NCBI GenBank assembly: GCA_002367635.1
Contig: DFDI01000069.1
Coordinates: forward strand, 11,205 to 36,697
Origin: Betaproteobacteria bacterium UBA3031
Lineage (GTDB): Bacteria > Pseudomonadota > Gammaproteobacteria > Burkholderiales > Eutrophovitaceae
Length of the DNA stretch: 25,493 nt
Direction of reading: 5' to 3'
Position 1 is the first letter of the stretch, and every line of letters starts with the position of its first letter. Below are positions 1 through 7,810 of the stretch, piece after piece. The position numbers were made by a program, and so were the translations under genes. A model generated the notes under the pieces. It did no database searches. It was not told where the DNA came from and worked only from the letters and a program-made list of their open reading frames with translations.

Positions 1-478
1 CAGTATAAATCGGATCTCGGACTAGAAATAGATCTTTAAGCCGCTCCAAAGGGTTCTCTGTATCCAAGAGTGGTCGACTTTTATCTGCGTACGTTCTCTT
101 CCATAAATCCTCTACCTGAGCCTTCAGGTATACAACGAATCCGTTCGAGCCCAATGACTTTCGATTATCTTCAGAAAGAATGGCGCCACCACCCGTAGCC
201 AATACGATATTGTCTAAAACCGTAAGGTCTGCTATTACGGCTCGCTCGCGAGCTCGAAAGCCCTCTTCACCCTCGTGATGAAAAATCGTCGCAATAGACA
301 CTCCTGTTCGCTCTTCGATCACTTGGTCGGAGTCAAAAAAACTCTTTCGCGCGCGCTTCGCAAGCAGTCGTCCTACAGATGATTTTCCAGCGCCCATCAT
401 CCCTACGAGGTAAATGTTGCCTTTAAAAGAACTCAACGTCTCCTCTGCTGAGTGGGCATGATCATTTGCTTTTTCCAT
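1..478 (-). CDS. aroK: Shikimate kinase (partial, C-terminus beyond window edge)
   Basis: Shikimate kinase phosphorylates shikimate with ATP to shikimate 3-phosphate in the cytosolic chorismate/aromatic amino-acid pathway. Reading leftward from the ATG at 478 gives about 159 residues with no stop before the window edge. A P-loop reads GMMGAGKSSVGR at about residues 26-37. FFDSD follows at about 47-51 and supplies the Asp that binds Mg2+ and shikimate. The ATGGGA glycine triplet of the substrate site is further on, and the lid-region DKSRPLL comes near the end of the visible part. The family is normally about 170-190 residues, so only a short tail is missing. The gene is divergent from mrcA; in many gammaproteobacteria pilMNOPQ lies between these two, and here it does not. 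Family assignment is firm. Confidence 0.95.
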   Translation of the reverse strand, partial: MEKANDHAHSAEETLSSFKGNIYLVGMMGAGKSSVGRLLAKRARKSFFDSDQVIEERTGVSIATIFHHEGEEGFRARERAVIADLTVLDNIVLATGGGAILSEDNRKSLGSNGFVVYLKAQVEDLWKRTYADKSRPLLDTENPLERLKDLFLVRDPIYT

Positions 479-590
479 TGTTAAATTCTAACCGCTAACT
501 CATACGCTGTACTAACTCTTGCGGATTTTTCTGCCAACCGATTGATAAATAAATTGCTATATATAGTTCTACCTAAAAACCTTGGCATAC

Positions 591-596
591 TATAAT
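591..596 (+). promoter_or_regulatory. Candidate -10 element for mrcA
   Basis: An exact TATAAT lies 33 bases before the mrcA start codon, in the 151-base divergent region between aroK and mrcA. A start site near 603 would leave a leader of about 27 bases. No good -35 is seen at 16-18 bases spacing (best TTCTAC-like, 2-3 matches), so this rests mainly on the -10. Confidence 0.4.
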
Positions 597-629
597 GGTT
601 AATAACCCGAACAAACCAAACGAGCCTTA

Positions 630-2903
630 ATGCGCTTAAGTAGCCTACTTTCTAAACTTCTATTGCTTTGCCTCAGCCTTGGGGTTGTAGGCATTCTTGT
701 TGCGACCTTTGCTTTCATCACCGCCTATCCTCAGCTGCCTCCCGTAACTGCACTGACCGATTATAGCCCCAAGTTACCGCTCCGAATTTATAGTCGAGAG
801 GGGATATTGATCGGCGAGTTTGGACAAGAGAACCGAGAGTTCATTGGCATCGAATCAGTCCCTAGCCTTCTAAAAAATGCCATCATTGCATCGGAAGATG
901 AACACTTTCTAGAACATCATGGCATTGACTTCTACGGAATTGGCAGGGCCGCAATAGCGAACCTCTCGGCCCGCGGCGCGCGACAAGGCGCAAGCACGAT
1001 CACCATGCAAGTAGCACGCAATTTCTTTCTTTCGTCAGAGAAAACATTCACTCGAAAATTCAATGAGGCACTGTTAGCAATTAAAATTGAACGCCATCTC
1101 ACAAAAGACCAAATTCTTGAGCTCTACATCAACCAGATTTACTTAGGGCAACGAGCATTCGGATTCGCGGCCGCTTCTAAAGTCTACTTCGGCAAAACAC
1201 TGTCGCAAGCTTCATTGGCAGAAATATCTATGCTTTCTGGATTGCCAAAAGCACCCTCAAAATATAACCCGGTGGTGAACCTCAAACGCGCCAAACAAAG
1301 ACAATCATACGTACTTAATAGAATGTTTGGCTTAGGCTTCATATCGGATCGAGACCTTGAAGCAGCTAAGACTGAGAGACTTAAAGTCTCTTCTGCGCGT
1401 CCAAATCCCAGCAGGCATGCTGAATTTTTCGTTGAAATGGTTCGACAAGAATTAACTGAACAATACGGCGATGAAGCCTATACCAAAGGATTAAATGTTC
1501 ACACCACACTTTCAGTCAAGCACCAAGAAGCAGGCTTCCAAGCGTTGAAAAAAGGGTTAGAAACACACGACCAAAGACAGGGGTATCGTGGGCCATTAGC
1601 AACGCTCCATATCCCATCCAGAATAGATGATGAAGTGCTCGAAGAGTTCCTGCATGATTTCGAAAAGCTTGAGGACCTAACTCCCGCAGTTGTCCTTGAT
1701 ATAACCCCATCTGCGATTGAGAGTTATACAAAAGGTGTCGGTTTTGTCACCTTAAGTGGCAAAGGCACACAATTCGGCTCATTGGACCTCCTGGTCGGAT
1801 CTGAATCAGTTTCGCCGTTAAAAAAGGGGGATCTGATTTATGTCCGTAAAAATAATAATGAACCCTGGGCTCTTAGCCAACTTCCCGCCGCCGAAGGCGC
1901 CGTTGTTTCGATTGATTCCGATACTGGGGCGATTCACGCGCTGGTAGGTGGGTACAACTTCTATCGGAACAAGTTTAATCATGTGACACAAGCCAAGCGG
2001 CAACCGGGGTCTAGCTTTAAACCCTTTATTTATTCCGCAGCATTAGAGCGCGGATTCACTCCAGGCACTATTATCGACGACGCCCCCTTTGAGATTGACG
2101 AGAGCCAAACTGGCTTTAAACATTGGGATCCACAAAATTACGACGGAGAATTCGCTGGCCCAATCAGCCTTCGATACGCGTTAGCTAAATCTAAGAACTT
2201 AGTAGCCATTCGTATACTGCAGGCCATAACCCCAAACTATGCCCGTAATTTTTTAAGCCGATTTGGGTTCAACCCGAAACACCACCCCCCCTACTTGACC
2301 ATGGCATTAGGGGCTGGCTCAACCACCCCACTCGAGATGGCTCGAGGTTACGCCGTTTTTGCAAATGGCGGTTATTTAGTCGAGCCTCACTTCATTACAC
2401 GCATCGAGGACATCGAGGGCAATCTATTATTTAAACCGAAACCACAACAAGCAAAAACAACGTCAGATCGAATGATTAACGAACGAAATGTCTTCACGAT
2501 GAACTCTCTTTTGCGGGGTGTTATTCAGAATGGGACAGGCATTCGCGCAAAATCCTTGGGTCGAAAAGATTTAGCAGGAAAAACTGGCACCACAAATGAC
2601 AACATCGACGCTTGGTTCGCCGGTTTTCAACGCCGTATCGTTGCCATTACCTGGGTCGGCAAGGACCAACCCGAACCGCTGGGAGATAAAGAGACGGGAT
2701 CAAAAGCCGCTCTACCGATCTGGATCGATTACATGGAAGTAGCGCTCAAGGGGATTCCAGAAGAGACGCCACCCAACCCACCAGAAGGCATCCGATCGGT
2801 GATGATTAATCCAAAGACAGGATTGCCGACTGATAACGATGGAGTGCTGGAATATTTTTACGATGAAAATGCTCCTAGCAAGAATTCGGGAATGTTCTTC
2901 TAG
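630..2903 (+). CDS. mrcA: Penicillin-binding protein 1A (bifunctional peptidoglycan glycosyltransferase/transpeptidase)
   Basis: Class A PBP that polymerises lipid II and cross-links the strands in the periplasm, anchored by one N-terminal membrane segment (about residues 8-31). The GT51 glycosyltransferase domain shows EDEHFLEHHG at 89-98 (catalytic Glu89), GASTITMQ at 120-127 and the LELYINQIYLG segment at 163-173. A linker/OB-like region follows at about 290-420. The transpeptidase domain has the nucleophile motif SSFK at 461-464, SKN at 521-523 and KTGT at 651-654, all intact. At 757 residues it is somewhat shorter than E. coli PBP1A (about 850). It is convergent with hemB, 19 bases away, with no clear terminator between them. 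The ATG start immediately precedes the membrane anchor, and the Shine-Dalgarno sequence is poor. Also called ponA. Confidence 0.97.
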   Translation: MRLSSLLSKLLLLCLSLGVVGILVATFAFITAYPQLPPVTALTDYSPKLPLRIYSREGILIGEFGQENREFIGIESVPSLLKNAIIASEDEHFLEHHGIDFYGIGRAAIANLSARGARQGASTITMQVARNFFLSSEKTFTRKFNEALLAIKIERHLTKDQILELYINQIYLGQRAFGFAAASKVYFGKTLSQASLAEISMLSGLPKAPSKYNPVVNLKRAKQRQSYVLNRMFGLGFISDRDLEAAKTERLKVSSARPNPSRHAEFFVEMVRQELTEQYGDEAYTKGLNVHTTLSVKHQEAGFQALKKGLETHDQRQGYRGPLATLHIPSRIDDEVLEEFLHDFEKLEDLTPAVVLDITPSAIESYTKGVGFVTLSGKGTQFGSLDLLVGSESVSPLKKGDLIYVRKNNNEPWALSQLPAAEGAVVSIDSDTGAIHALVGGYNFYRNKFNHVTQAKRQPGSSFKPFIYSAALERGFTPGTIIDDAPFEIDESQTGFKHWDPQNYDGEFAGPISLRYALAKSKNLVAIRILQAITPNYARNFLSRFGFNPKHHPPYLTMALGAGSTTPLEMARGYAVFANGGYLVEPHFITRIEDIEGNLLFKPKPQQAKTTSDRMINERNVFTMNSLLRGVIQNGTGIRAKSLGRKDLAGKTGTTNDNIDAWFAGFQRRIVAITWVGKDQPEPLGDKETGSKAALPIWIDYMEVALKGIPEETPPNPPEGIRSVMINPKTGLPTDNDGVLEYFYDENAPSKNSGMFF

Positions 2904-2922
2904 GGTTTAACGTCGAACCGAA

Positions 2923-3936
2923 CTACTTGGTGGCCAAAAGAACCTTTGCCGCGTCCAACGCGAAATAAGTTAATACGCCATCCGCACCCGCCCGCTTAAA
3001 TGACAACAATGTCTCCATCATGCAAGAAGTCTCGTCCAGCCATCCATTAGCAAATGCCGCCTTAAGCATGGCGTACTCTCCACTTACTTGATACGCAAAC
3101 GTTGGGACACTGAATTGTTTTTTCACTCGAGTGATAACGTCTAAGTACGGCAAGCCAGGCTTAACCATCACCATGTCGGCACCCTCCTGCAGATCCAGAC
3201 CAACCTCCCAAAGGGCCTCATCCGAATTAGCAGGGTCTATTTGATAGGTTTCCTTATTACTTTTACCTAAATTGTTCGATGAACCGACTGCATCCCTAAA
3301 TGGTCCATAAAAACTCGAAGCAAATTTCGCCGCATAAGCGAGTATGCGCACTCGATCAAATCCGTTTTTATCAAGCGCCTGTCGAATAGCACCGATGCGG
3401 CCATCCATCATGTCTGAGGGCGCTAGAACATCAACCCCGGCAGCGGCATGACTTAGCGCCTGTTGAATTAGAACCTCGACAGTTTCATCATTAAGTACAT
3501 AACCCGCTTCGTTGAGCAAACCATCTTGACCATGGCTCGTGTATGGGTCAAGCGCCACATCAGTAATCACCCCCAACTCCGGGAAATTACGTTTAAGCAA
3601 GGTGACCACTCTAGGGATCAAACCTTGGTCAGAATAAGCCTCCTCGGCCAGCGGGGTTTTAAGCTCTTGACCAATCACGGGAAACAATGCGATCGCAGGT
3701 ATACCTAACGCAACACATTGTTCTGCAACAGTCAGCAACAAATCTGGGGTGTAACGCAATACTCCCGGCATAGACTGTATCGTCTGCGTTTTATTTTCGC
3801 CATCAAAAACAAATACCGGATAAATGAGATCATCGACACTTAAACGATTCTCACGAATAAGCCTTCGCGAAAAATCATCCCTTCTATTTCGTCTCATTCG
3901 ACGATGAGGAAAGCGACCTAATACGTTCACACTCAC
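2923..3936 (-). CDS. hemB: Porphobilinogen synthase (delta-aminolevulinic acid dehydratase)
   Basis: Condenses two 5-aminolevulinate molecules to porphobilinogen in cytosolic tetrapyrrole synthesis. It is 337 residues long, normal for the family. The two active-site lysines are Lys204 (in YAAKFASSFYGPF) and Lys259 (in MVMVKPGLPYLD). In the segment DVALDPYTSHGQD at 126-138 the positions that carry Zn-binding cysteines in animal-type enzymes are Ala, Asp and Asp, so this is the aspartate-rich, Mg-responsive type as in Pseudomonas. The start is GTG at 3936, supported by a strong GGAGG six bases upstream. It lies 46 bases after engB on the same strand and is probably cotranscribed with it. The product of HemL, encoded nearby, is its substrate. 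Confidence 0.97.
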   Translation of the reverse strand: MSVNVLGRFPHRRMRRNRRDDFSRRLIRENRLSVDDLIYPVFVFDGENKTQTIQSMPGVLRYTPDLLLTVAEQCVALGIPAIALFPVIGQELKTPLAEEAYSDQGLIPRVVTLLKRNFPELGVITDVALDPYTSHGQDGLLNEAGYVLNDETVEVLIQQALSHAAAGVDVLAPSDMMDGRIGAIRQALDKNGFDRVRILAYAAKFASSFYGPFRDAVGSSNNLGKSNKETYQIDPANSDEALWEVGLDLQEGADMVMVKPGLPYLDVITRVKKQFSVPTFAYQVSGEYAMLKAAFANGWLDETSCMMETLLSFKRAGADGVLTYFALDAAKVLLATK

Positions 3937-3942
3937 CTTTAA

Positions 3943-3947
3943 CCTCC
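3943..3947 (-). promoter_or_regulatory. Ribosome binding site that decides the hemB GTG start
   Basis: The minus strand reads GGAGG, then six bases, then GTG at 3936. This is one of the best Shine-Dalgarno sequences in the window. It favours the GTG at 3936 over a second in-frame GTG two codons later, and over the first ATG, which lies inside the conserved N-terminal region (residue 14). Confidence 0.7.
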
Positions 3948-3982
3948 AAAAATTGCGCTTACATTAGAATCAACGTACAAAC

Positions 3983-4576
3983 CTAACTTAACCAGCCAAT
4001 CAGTTTCGCTCTAGCCTCATCCAAACCAGCCCTATTCAGGCTTGAGAATACTTGCACAGTAACTTGCGAATATTGTCCAACAAGTATTTCGGATACCTCT
4101 CCTAATTTTTTCTGAACATCAGCTCGATTAAGCTTATCGGATTTGGTCAGCAATACATGAATCGGCTTACCCGTCATTGAGAACCACTCGACCATCTGCT
4201 CATCAAGCACCGTTGGCGAATGACGAATATCCATCACTGCAAATAACCCTCGGATCTGATGCCTTTTCGATAAATACGTGGTGAGCTCCTGCGCCCAAGC
4301 ATTCCTCATAGCCTCCGAGACTCTTGCGTAACCATATCCTGGCAAATCCACAATAAAGCGACTCTCGGTTACCTTGAAGAAATTGAGTAGTCGCGTTCGG
4401 CCGGGCAGCTTGCTCGTATGCGCCAGCTTTTTTTGATTCGTGATTACGTTAATCGCACTTGACTTACCAGCATTCGAGCGACCGGCAAAGACTACCTCGC
4501 CACAGTCATCATCAGGAATTTGATGATATTTCTCAAAAGACTTCCAATACTCGGCATTTTGAACAACTAAAGACAT
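3983..4576 (-). CDS. engB: Ribosome biogenesis GTP-binding protein EngB (YsxC/YihA)
   Basis: TrmE-Era-EngA-EngB-Septin family GTPase needed for assembly of the large ribosomal subunit. Numbered from the ATG at 4576 (197 residues), the G-motifs are: G1 GRSNAGKSS at 32-40, a G2 threonine in the segment LPGRTRLLNFF, G3 DLPG at 77-80, G4 TKSD at 144-147 and a G5-like SSL near the C-terminus. An in-frame TTG at 4588 would add four residues. I prefer the ATG because the frame has no Shine-Dalgarno favouring TTG and the N-terminus matches family length. hemB follows 46 bases downstream on the same strand. Confidence 0.95.
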   Translation of the reverse strand: MSLVVQNAEYWKSFEKYHQIPDDDCGEVVFAGRSNAGKSSAINVITNQKKLAHTSKLPGRTRLLNFFKVTESRFIVDLPGYGYARVSEAMRNAWAQELTTYLSKRHQIRGLFAVMDIRHSPTVLDEQMVEWFSMTGKPIHVLLTKSDKLNRADVQKKLGEVSEILVGQYSQVTVQVFSSLNRAGLDEARAKLIGWLS

Positions 4577-4768
4577 AGACACAGTCAAAGATAAAATTTA
4601 GGTGTGCATCATAACTTAACGACTAAAGAATCACCGAAAAAATAGATCTAACTTGGTATTTATTAGGGCCAATGTGCCTTTTTGACCCTTTCCTTTGGTG
4701 CGGTCAGACAGAATTACGATAGATTCACTCAAGATGCTTCAAAAAATCAAGTTTGAACTCCCCATTTG
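4577..4768. other. Largest intergenic gap (hemL to engB), about 190 bases
   Basis: No reading frame with recognisable coding character and no RNA gene was recognised here. The minus strand must carry the end of the thiD-thiE-hemL transcript and probably a promoter for engB-hemB. I see only weak candidates: an AT-rich inverted repeat TTCAA...TTGAA at about 4739-4758 just after the hemL stop, and no convincing -35/-10 pair. An imperfect TGACC...GGTCA pair at about 4683-4708 lacks a U-tract. Confidence 0.4.
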
Positions 4769-6052
4769 TCATCGGCACACTTTAAAGGCTTCCTCAGCGG
4801 CATCAAGCGTGGTTTGAATATCTTGATCGGTATGCGCAGAAGACACAAATCCAGCTTCAAATGCTGACGGCGCCAAGTTAATCCCCCGCTCCAGCATGGC
4901 ATGGAAAAAATGATTAAATCGCTCTCGGTCACAATCCATCACAGCATCATAAGTCTCCGGCACTTGCTGAGTGAAATACATACCAAACATACCACCAACA
5001 TGAGCGGCACAAAATGGAATAGCAGCTGACCTTGCGCGCTCGGCCATTCCAGCGACCAACTGACCCGTCTTCGCTTCAAGCGATTCGAAAAACCCCTCTT
5101 GGCTTATTAAATCTAACGTTGCTAATCCCGCAGCTACCGAAACGGGATTGCCCGATAACGTACCAGCCTGATATACCGGCCCGGTTGGTGCTAATTTTTG
5201 CATCACATCTCTTCGGCCACCGAAGGCCCCCATCGGCAAGCCACCACCGATCACCTTGCCTAGAGTGGTGATATCGGGGTTGATTCCATATAGCCCCTGA
5301 GCCCCCTTTGGGCCTACTCTAAAGCCAGTCATGACTTCATCAAAAATCAACAAAGCTCCATATTGAGTGCATAGCTCACGAATGCGCTCTAAAAACCGTG
5401 CATCACCCTTCACAAGATTCATATTGCCCGCGATTGGCTCAATAATCACCGCAGCAACCTCATGACCTACCCGATCAAATGTTTCCTCAAGCGTCCCCAC
5501 CTCGTTGTAATCGAGCACAACCGTTTGCGCAACCAACTCTGGCGGAACCCCGGCTGAACTCGGCTGACCAAACGTCAAAGCTCCTGAGCCCGCTTTAACC
5601 AGCAATGAATCTGAATGACCGTGGTAACAACCCTCAAACTTTATAATTTTAGGTTTTTCAGTATAGCCGCGAGCCAATCTTATCGCGCTCATCGTCGCTT
5701 CTGTGCCAGAGCTTACCAAGCGCACTTGTTCCATCGAAGGAAGCGCCTCGATAAGTCGCTCCGCTAGGGTTACCTCTCCCGGTGTTGGGGCGCCAAAACT
5801 AAGCCCCTTTTCTGCGGCCTCTTTTACCGCTCGCACAATTGAAGGGTGTGCGTGCCCAGCGATCATCGGACCCCACGACCCCACATAGTCTATATACGCG
5901 TTTCCATCGACATCAAATATCCTACTGCCTTCGCCTTTTACAATCGTTCTAGGCGTACCTCCAACAGACCCAAATGCCCGAACCGGAGAATTCACTCCTC
6001 CCGGGATTAATTCTTTCGCACGCTCAAATGACAATAAGTTATTCGTCGACAT
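4769..6052 (-). CDS. hemL: Glutamate-1-semialdehyde 2,1-aminomutase
   Basis: PLP enzyme that converts glutamate-1-semialdehyde to 5-aminolevulinate, the last step of the C5 route to the tetrapyrrole precursor. At 427 residues it has the family's usual length. SSGTEA at 114-119 binds the cofactor phosphate. IFDEVMTGFR has Asp238, which contacts the pyridine nitrogen, and TLGKVIGGG at 263-271 carries the Schiff-base lysine Lys266. The N-terminal PGGVNSPVRAF at 17-27 is diagnostic of HemL against other class-III aminotransferases. It starts 16 bases after thiE on the same strand, so thiD-thiE-hemL is probably one transcript. Its presence implies that this organism makes ALA from glutamyl-tRNA. 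Confidence 0.97.
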   Translation of the reverse strand: MSTNNLLSFERAKELIPGGVNSPVRAFGSVGGTPRTIVKGEGSRIFDVDGNAYIDYVGSWGPMIAGHAHPSIVRAVKEAAEKGLSFGAPTPGEVTLAERLIEALPSMEQVRLVSSGTEATMSAIRLARGYTEKPKIIKFEGCYHGHSDSLLVKAGSGALTFGQPSSAGVPPELVAQTVVLDYNEVGTLEETFDRVGHEVAAVIIEPIAGNMNLVKGDARFLERIRELCTQYGALLIFDEVMTGFRVGPKGAQGLYGINPDITTLGKVIGGGLPMGAFGGRRDVMQKLAPTGPVYQAGTLSGNPVSVAAGLATLDLISQEGFFESLEAKTGQLVAGMAERARSAAIPFCAAHVGGMFGMYFTQQVPETYDAVMDCDRERFNHFFHAMLERGINLAPSAFEAGFVSSAHTDQDIQTTLDAAEEAFKVCR

Positions 6053-6068
6053 AAACTACCCTTTTAAC

Positions 6069-6731
6069 CTAATTTAAAACCGATTTAAATTGACAATATA
6101 AACTCGTCCATTCTCGCGCCCGAGACGCTACATCATCAACGCCGAATAAACCATTAATAACCGCCAAAGAGGAAGATCCTCTAATCAATAACTCCTCAGC
6201 GTTATTAAGAGTGACTCCACCAATAGCAACAATGGGGATTTTGATTCCACTCGTGCGCGCTAACCCAAGAATATCGAGTGACACTGGCGTTGCTGTCGAC
6301 TTCGACAATGAAGGAAAGAACGCCCCAAAAGCGAGGTAATCAGCACCTCTGCTTTGCATCTCGAGAGCCATTGGCAAATTATCGTAACACGACACTCCGA
6401 TTATTTTACTAGGCCCGAGAATATCGCGCGCGATCTCAAGAGCCGCATCCTCCTTGCCAATATGCACCCCTCGAGCGCTGACCGCTTTTGCCAGCTGAGG
6501 ATCGTCATTAATGATCAAAGAACCGCCCGATGATTCAATAATGTCGTTCAACCTCTGGGCAACGAGACGCCTTTGATCTGGTGCGCTGACCTTATTTCGA
6601 TATTGAAACAACCGAACACCCCCGCTCAGAGCTTGCTCCACCATAAAAACTAACCGATCTGAATCATTGATATCAGGCGTAATCGCGTAGATTCCTGTCT
6701 TAAAAACATCTATGGCATCGTGCCTCATCAT
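6069..6731 (-). CDS. thiE: Thiamine-phosphate synthase
   Basis: Joins HMP-pyrophosphate and the thiazole phosphate to make thiamine phosphate. It is a 220-residue TIM barrel. QYRNK at 43-47 and NDD at 75-77 match the pyrophosphate/Mg-binding motifs. VHIGKED at about 89-95 and FGAFFPSLSKS from 135 correspond to the family segments VHLGQED and GPIFPTxTK, and IVAIGG at 167-172 is the phosphate-binding turn. The start codon overlaps the thiD stop (ATGA), so the two are translationally coupled. Two adjacent ATGs exist (6731 and 6728); the first makes the overlap and is used here. thiD supplies the HMP-PP substrate. Confidence 0.94.
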   Translation of the reverse strand: MMRHDAIDVFKTGIYAITPDINDSDRLVFMVEQALSGGVRLFQYRNKVSAPDQRRLVAQRLNDIIESSGGSLIINDDPQLAKAVSARGVHIGKEDAALEIARDILGPSKIIGVSCYDNLPMALEMQSRGADYLAFGAFFPSLSKSTATPVSLDILGLARTSGIKIPIVAIGGVTLNNAEELLIRGSSSLAVINGLFGVDDVASRAREWTSLYCQFKSVLN

Positions 6732-7528
6732 TTGCCTTTGTTACGATTTGGAATCAGTTGCCCGCCGCCAATACGGTAACCGCTCTGCAGACTATTCCAG
6801 GTGAACTGTTGCGCCTCAAAAACCGCATCAACAACACTTGAGCCGTTAGCAAGGCATCCTGAAATCGAGGATGCCAAAGTGCATCCGGAGCCATGATACT
6901 CCCCCGCAAGTCGCGGCCAACTCCATGAGTCTACGAATCCAGACTCATCATACAACCTATTTTCGACATCTTTACTATCCGCATGAGTTCCCGTTACCAG
7001 CACAAACTTTGCACCAGCTTTTACCAGCCGCAAAGCACGCTCGTCATTTGATGCCTCTAGCAAACGAGGATCCACATCGCCGGCCAAAACTTTGAGTTCC
7101 TTAGTGTTCGGGGTGACAATCAATGAGCGTGGCAGTAACTCTTTAGTTACTTGCTGTACCAAATGACTAGAAACGAATGGGTACCCCCCTCCCGAACTCA
7201 ATACCGGATCGAAAATTGTTGGCTTATCCGGAAATTGTTTCAATACCGCAAGAATTTCTTGCAACACGTCGACGTTTGGAATCATCCCGATCTTAAAAAC
7301 ATCCACCTCGATGTCGAGCAATAAAGCGTGGACCTGGTCTCGAATCAAATCAGAAGCAACAGGAGAAACTGCTGATACCTCTCGCGTATTCTGAATTGTG
7401 ATCGAAGTGACAACCGTAAGAGGATGACACTCAAGCTGAGCCAAAGTAAGGACATCCGCCTGCAGTCCTGCCCCACTCGTTGGATCAGATCCCGAGAAAA
7501 CCAACACCACCGGCTTACGTCTAGTCAT
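6728..7528 (-). CDS. thiD: Hydroxymethylpyrimidine/phosphomethylpyrimidine kinase
   Basis: Phosphorylates HMP and HMP-phosphate to HMP-pyrophosphate for thiamine synthesis. It is 266 residues, a ribokinase-like fold. GSDPTSGAGLQAD at 13-25 is the diagnostic substrate-binding start. DPVLSSGGG is at 107-115, VTPNTKE at 138-144 and HGSGCTLA at 212-219, with an anion-hole GSGC and the catalytic-region Cys216. It is first in the leftward unit thiD-thiE-hemL and divergent from rubA across an 81-base region that carries a palindrome. No TPP-riboswitch-like sequence was seen before it. Confidence 0.95.
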   Translation of the reverse strand: MTRRKPVVLVFSGSDPTSGAGLQADVLTLAQLECHPLTVVTSITIQNTREVSAVSPVASDLIRDQVHALLLDIEVDVFKIGMIPNVDVLQEILAVLKQFPDKPTIFDPVLSSGGGYPFVSSHLVQQVTKELLPRSLIVTPNTKELKVLAGDVDPRLLEASNDERALRLVKAGAKFVLVTGTHADSKDVENRLYDESGFVDSWSWPRLAGEYHGSGCTLASSISGCLANGSSVVDAVFEAQQFTWNSLQSGYRIGGGQLIPNRNKGK

Positions 7529-7551
7529 AAATTTATGGTTTGCTTATGTTT

Positions 7552-7580
7552 GATTTACAATGCTACTTGAAGTAGATCAA
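7552..7580 (-). promoter_or_regulatory. Candidate thiD promoter (-35 TTGATC, -10 TAAATC, 17-base spacing)
   Basis: On the minus strand TTGATC (7580-7575) and TAAATC (7557-7552) are 17 bases apart. This is a weak sigma-70 match, with four of six bases in the -35 and three of six in the -10. The -35 half overlaps the FNR-like palindrome. On the plus strand a TACAAT at 7556-7561 is a possible -10 for rubA, without a good -35. Confidence 0.25.
7567..7580. promoter_or_regulatory. FNR/CRP-family-like box between thiD and rubA
   Basis: The bases TTGAAGTAGATCAA match the FNR/Anr consensus TTGAT-N4-ATCAA at nine of ten defined positions. The box lies centrally in the 81-base divergent region. It also overlaps a perfect 13-base palindrome CTACTTGAAGTAG (7563-7575). 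Its centre is 36 bases before the rubA start codon and 45 before thiD, which does not fit class II activation well. It overlaps the candidate thiD -35 and the likely rubA start site, so repression is the simpler reading. Function is inferred only. Confidence 0.35.
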
Positions 7581-7609
7581 TTCTTAACCCTGTTTTCAAA
7601 AAAAATCTA

Positions 7610-7798
7610 ATGCCTGAAGAAAATAACAACGCTTTTAAGACCTACATGTGCTTAATCTGTGGCTTCATTTACGACGAAGAAGCCGGCTGGCCTGATGAAG
7701 GACTCGCGCCAGGAACTCGCTGGGAAGATGTCCCCGTAAACTGGGTTTGCCCAGAGTGCGATGCGCGAAAAGAAGACTTTGAGCTGGTTGAAATTTAA
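7610..7798 (+). CDS. rubA: Rubredoxin
   Basis: Small one-iron electron carrier of the cytosol. It is 62 residues. The Fe ligands are Cys14 and Cys17 (CLICG) and Cys47 and Cys50 (CPEC). The aromatic/acidic core GFIYDEEAGWPDEGLAPGTR and WEDVP between them is typical. The N-terminus is about eight residues longer than in pseudomonad RubA, but the only alternative start (Met13) would leave too little before the first ligand. It is divergent from thiD and followed 12 bases later by gloA, so probably cotranscribed. Its redox partner is not in the window; alkane hydroxylase or oxidative-stress reductases are known partners of the family. Confidence 0.95.
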   Translation: MPEENNNAFKTYMCLICGFIYDEEAGWPDEGLAPGTRWEDVPVNWVCPECDARKEDFELVEI

Positions 7799-7810
7799 AG
7801 GGCGTACACA

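Noticed and set aside
542..563. TTGATA and TATATA as a promoter pair before mrcA
   Set aside because: The two hexamers are only about ten bases apart, too close for a sigma-70 promoter; the TATAAT at 591 is the better candidate.
7529..7609. Possible TPP riboswitch before thiD
   Set aside because: The 81-base region is too short and lacks the conserved CUGAGA-type core elements; it holds only the palindrome and weak promoter elements.
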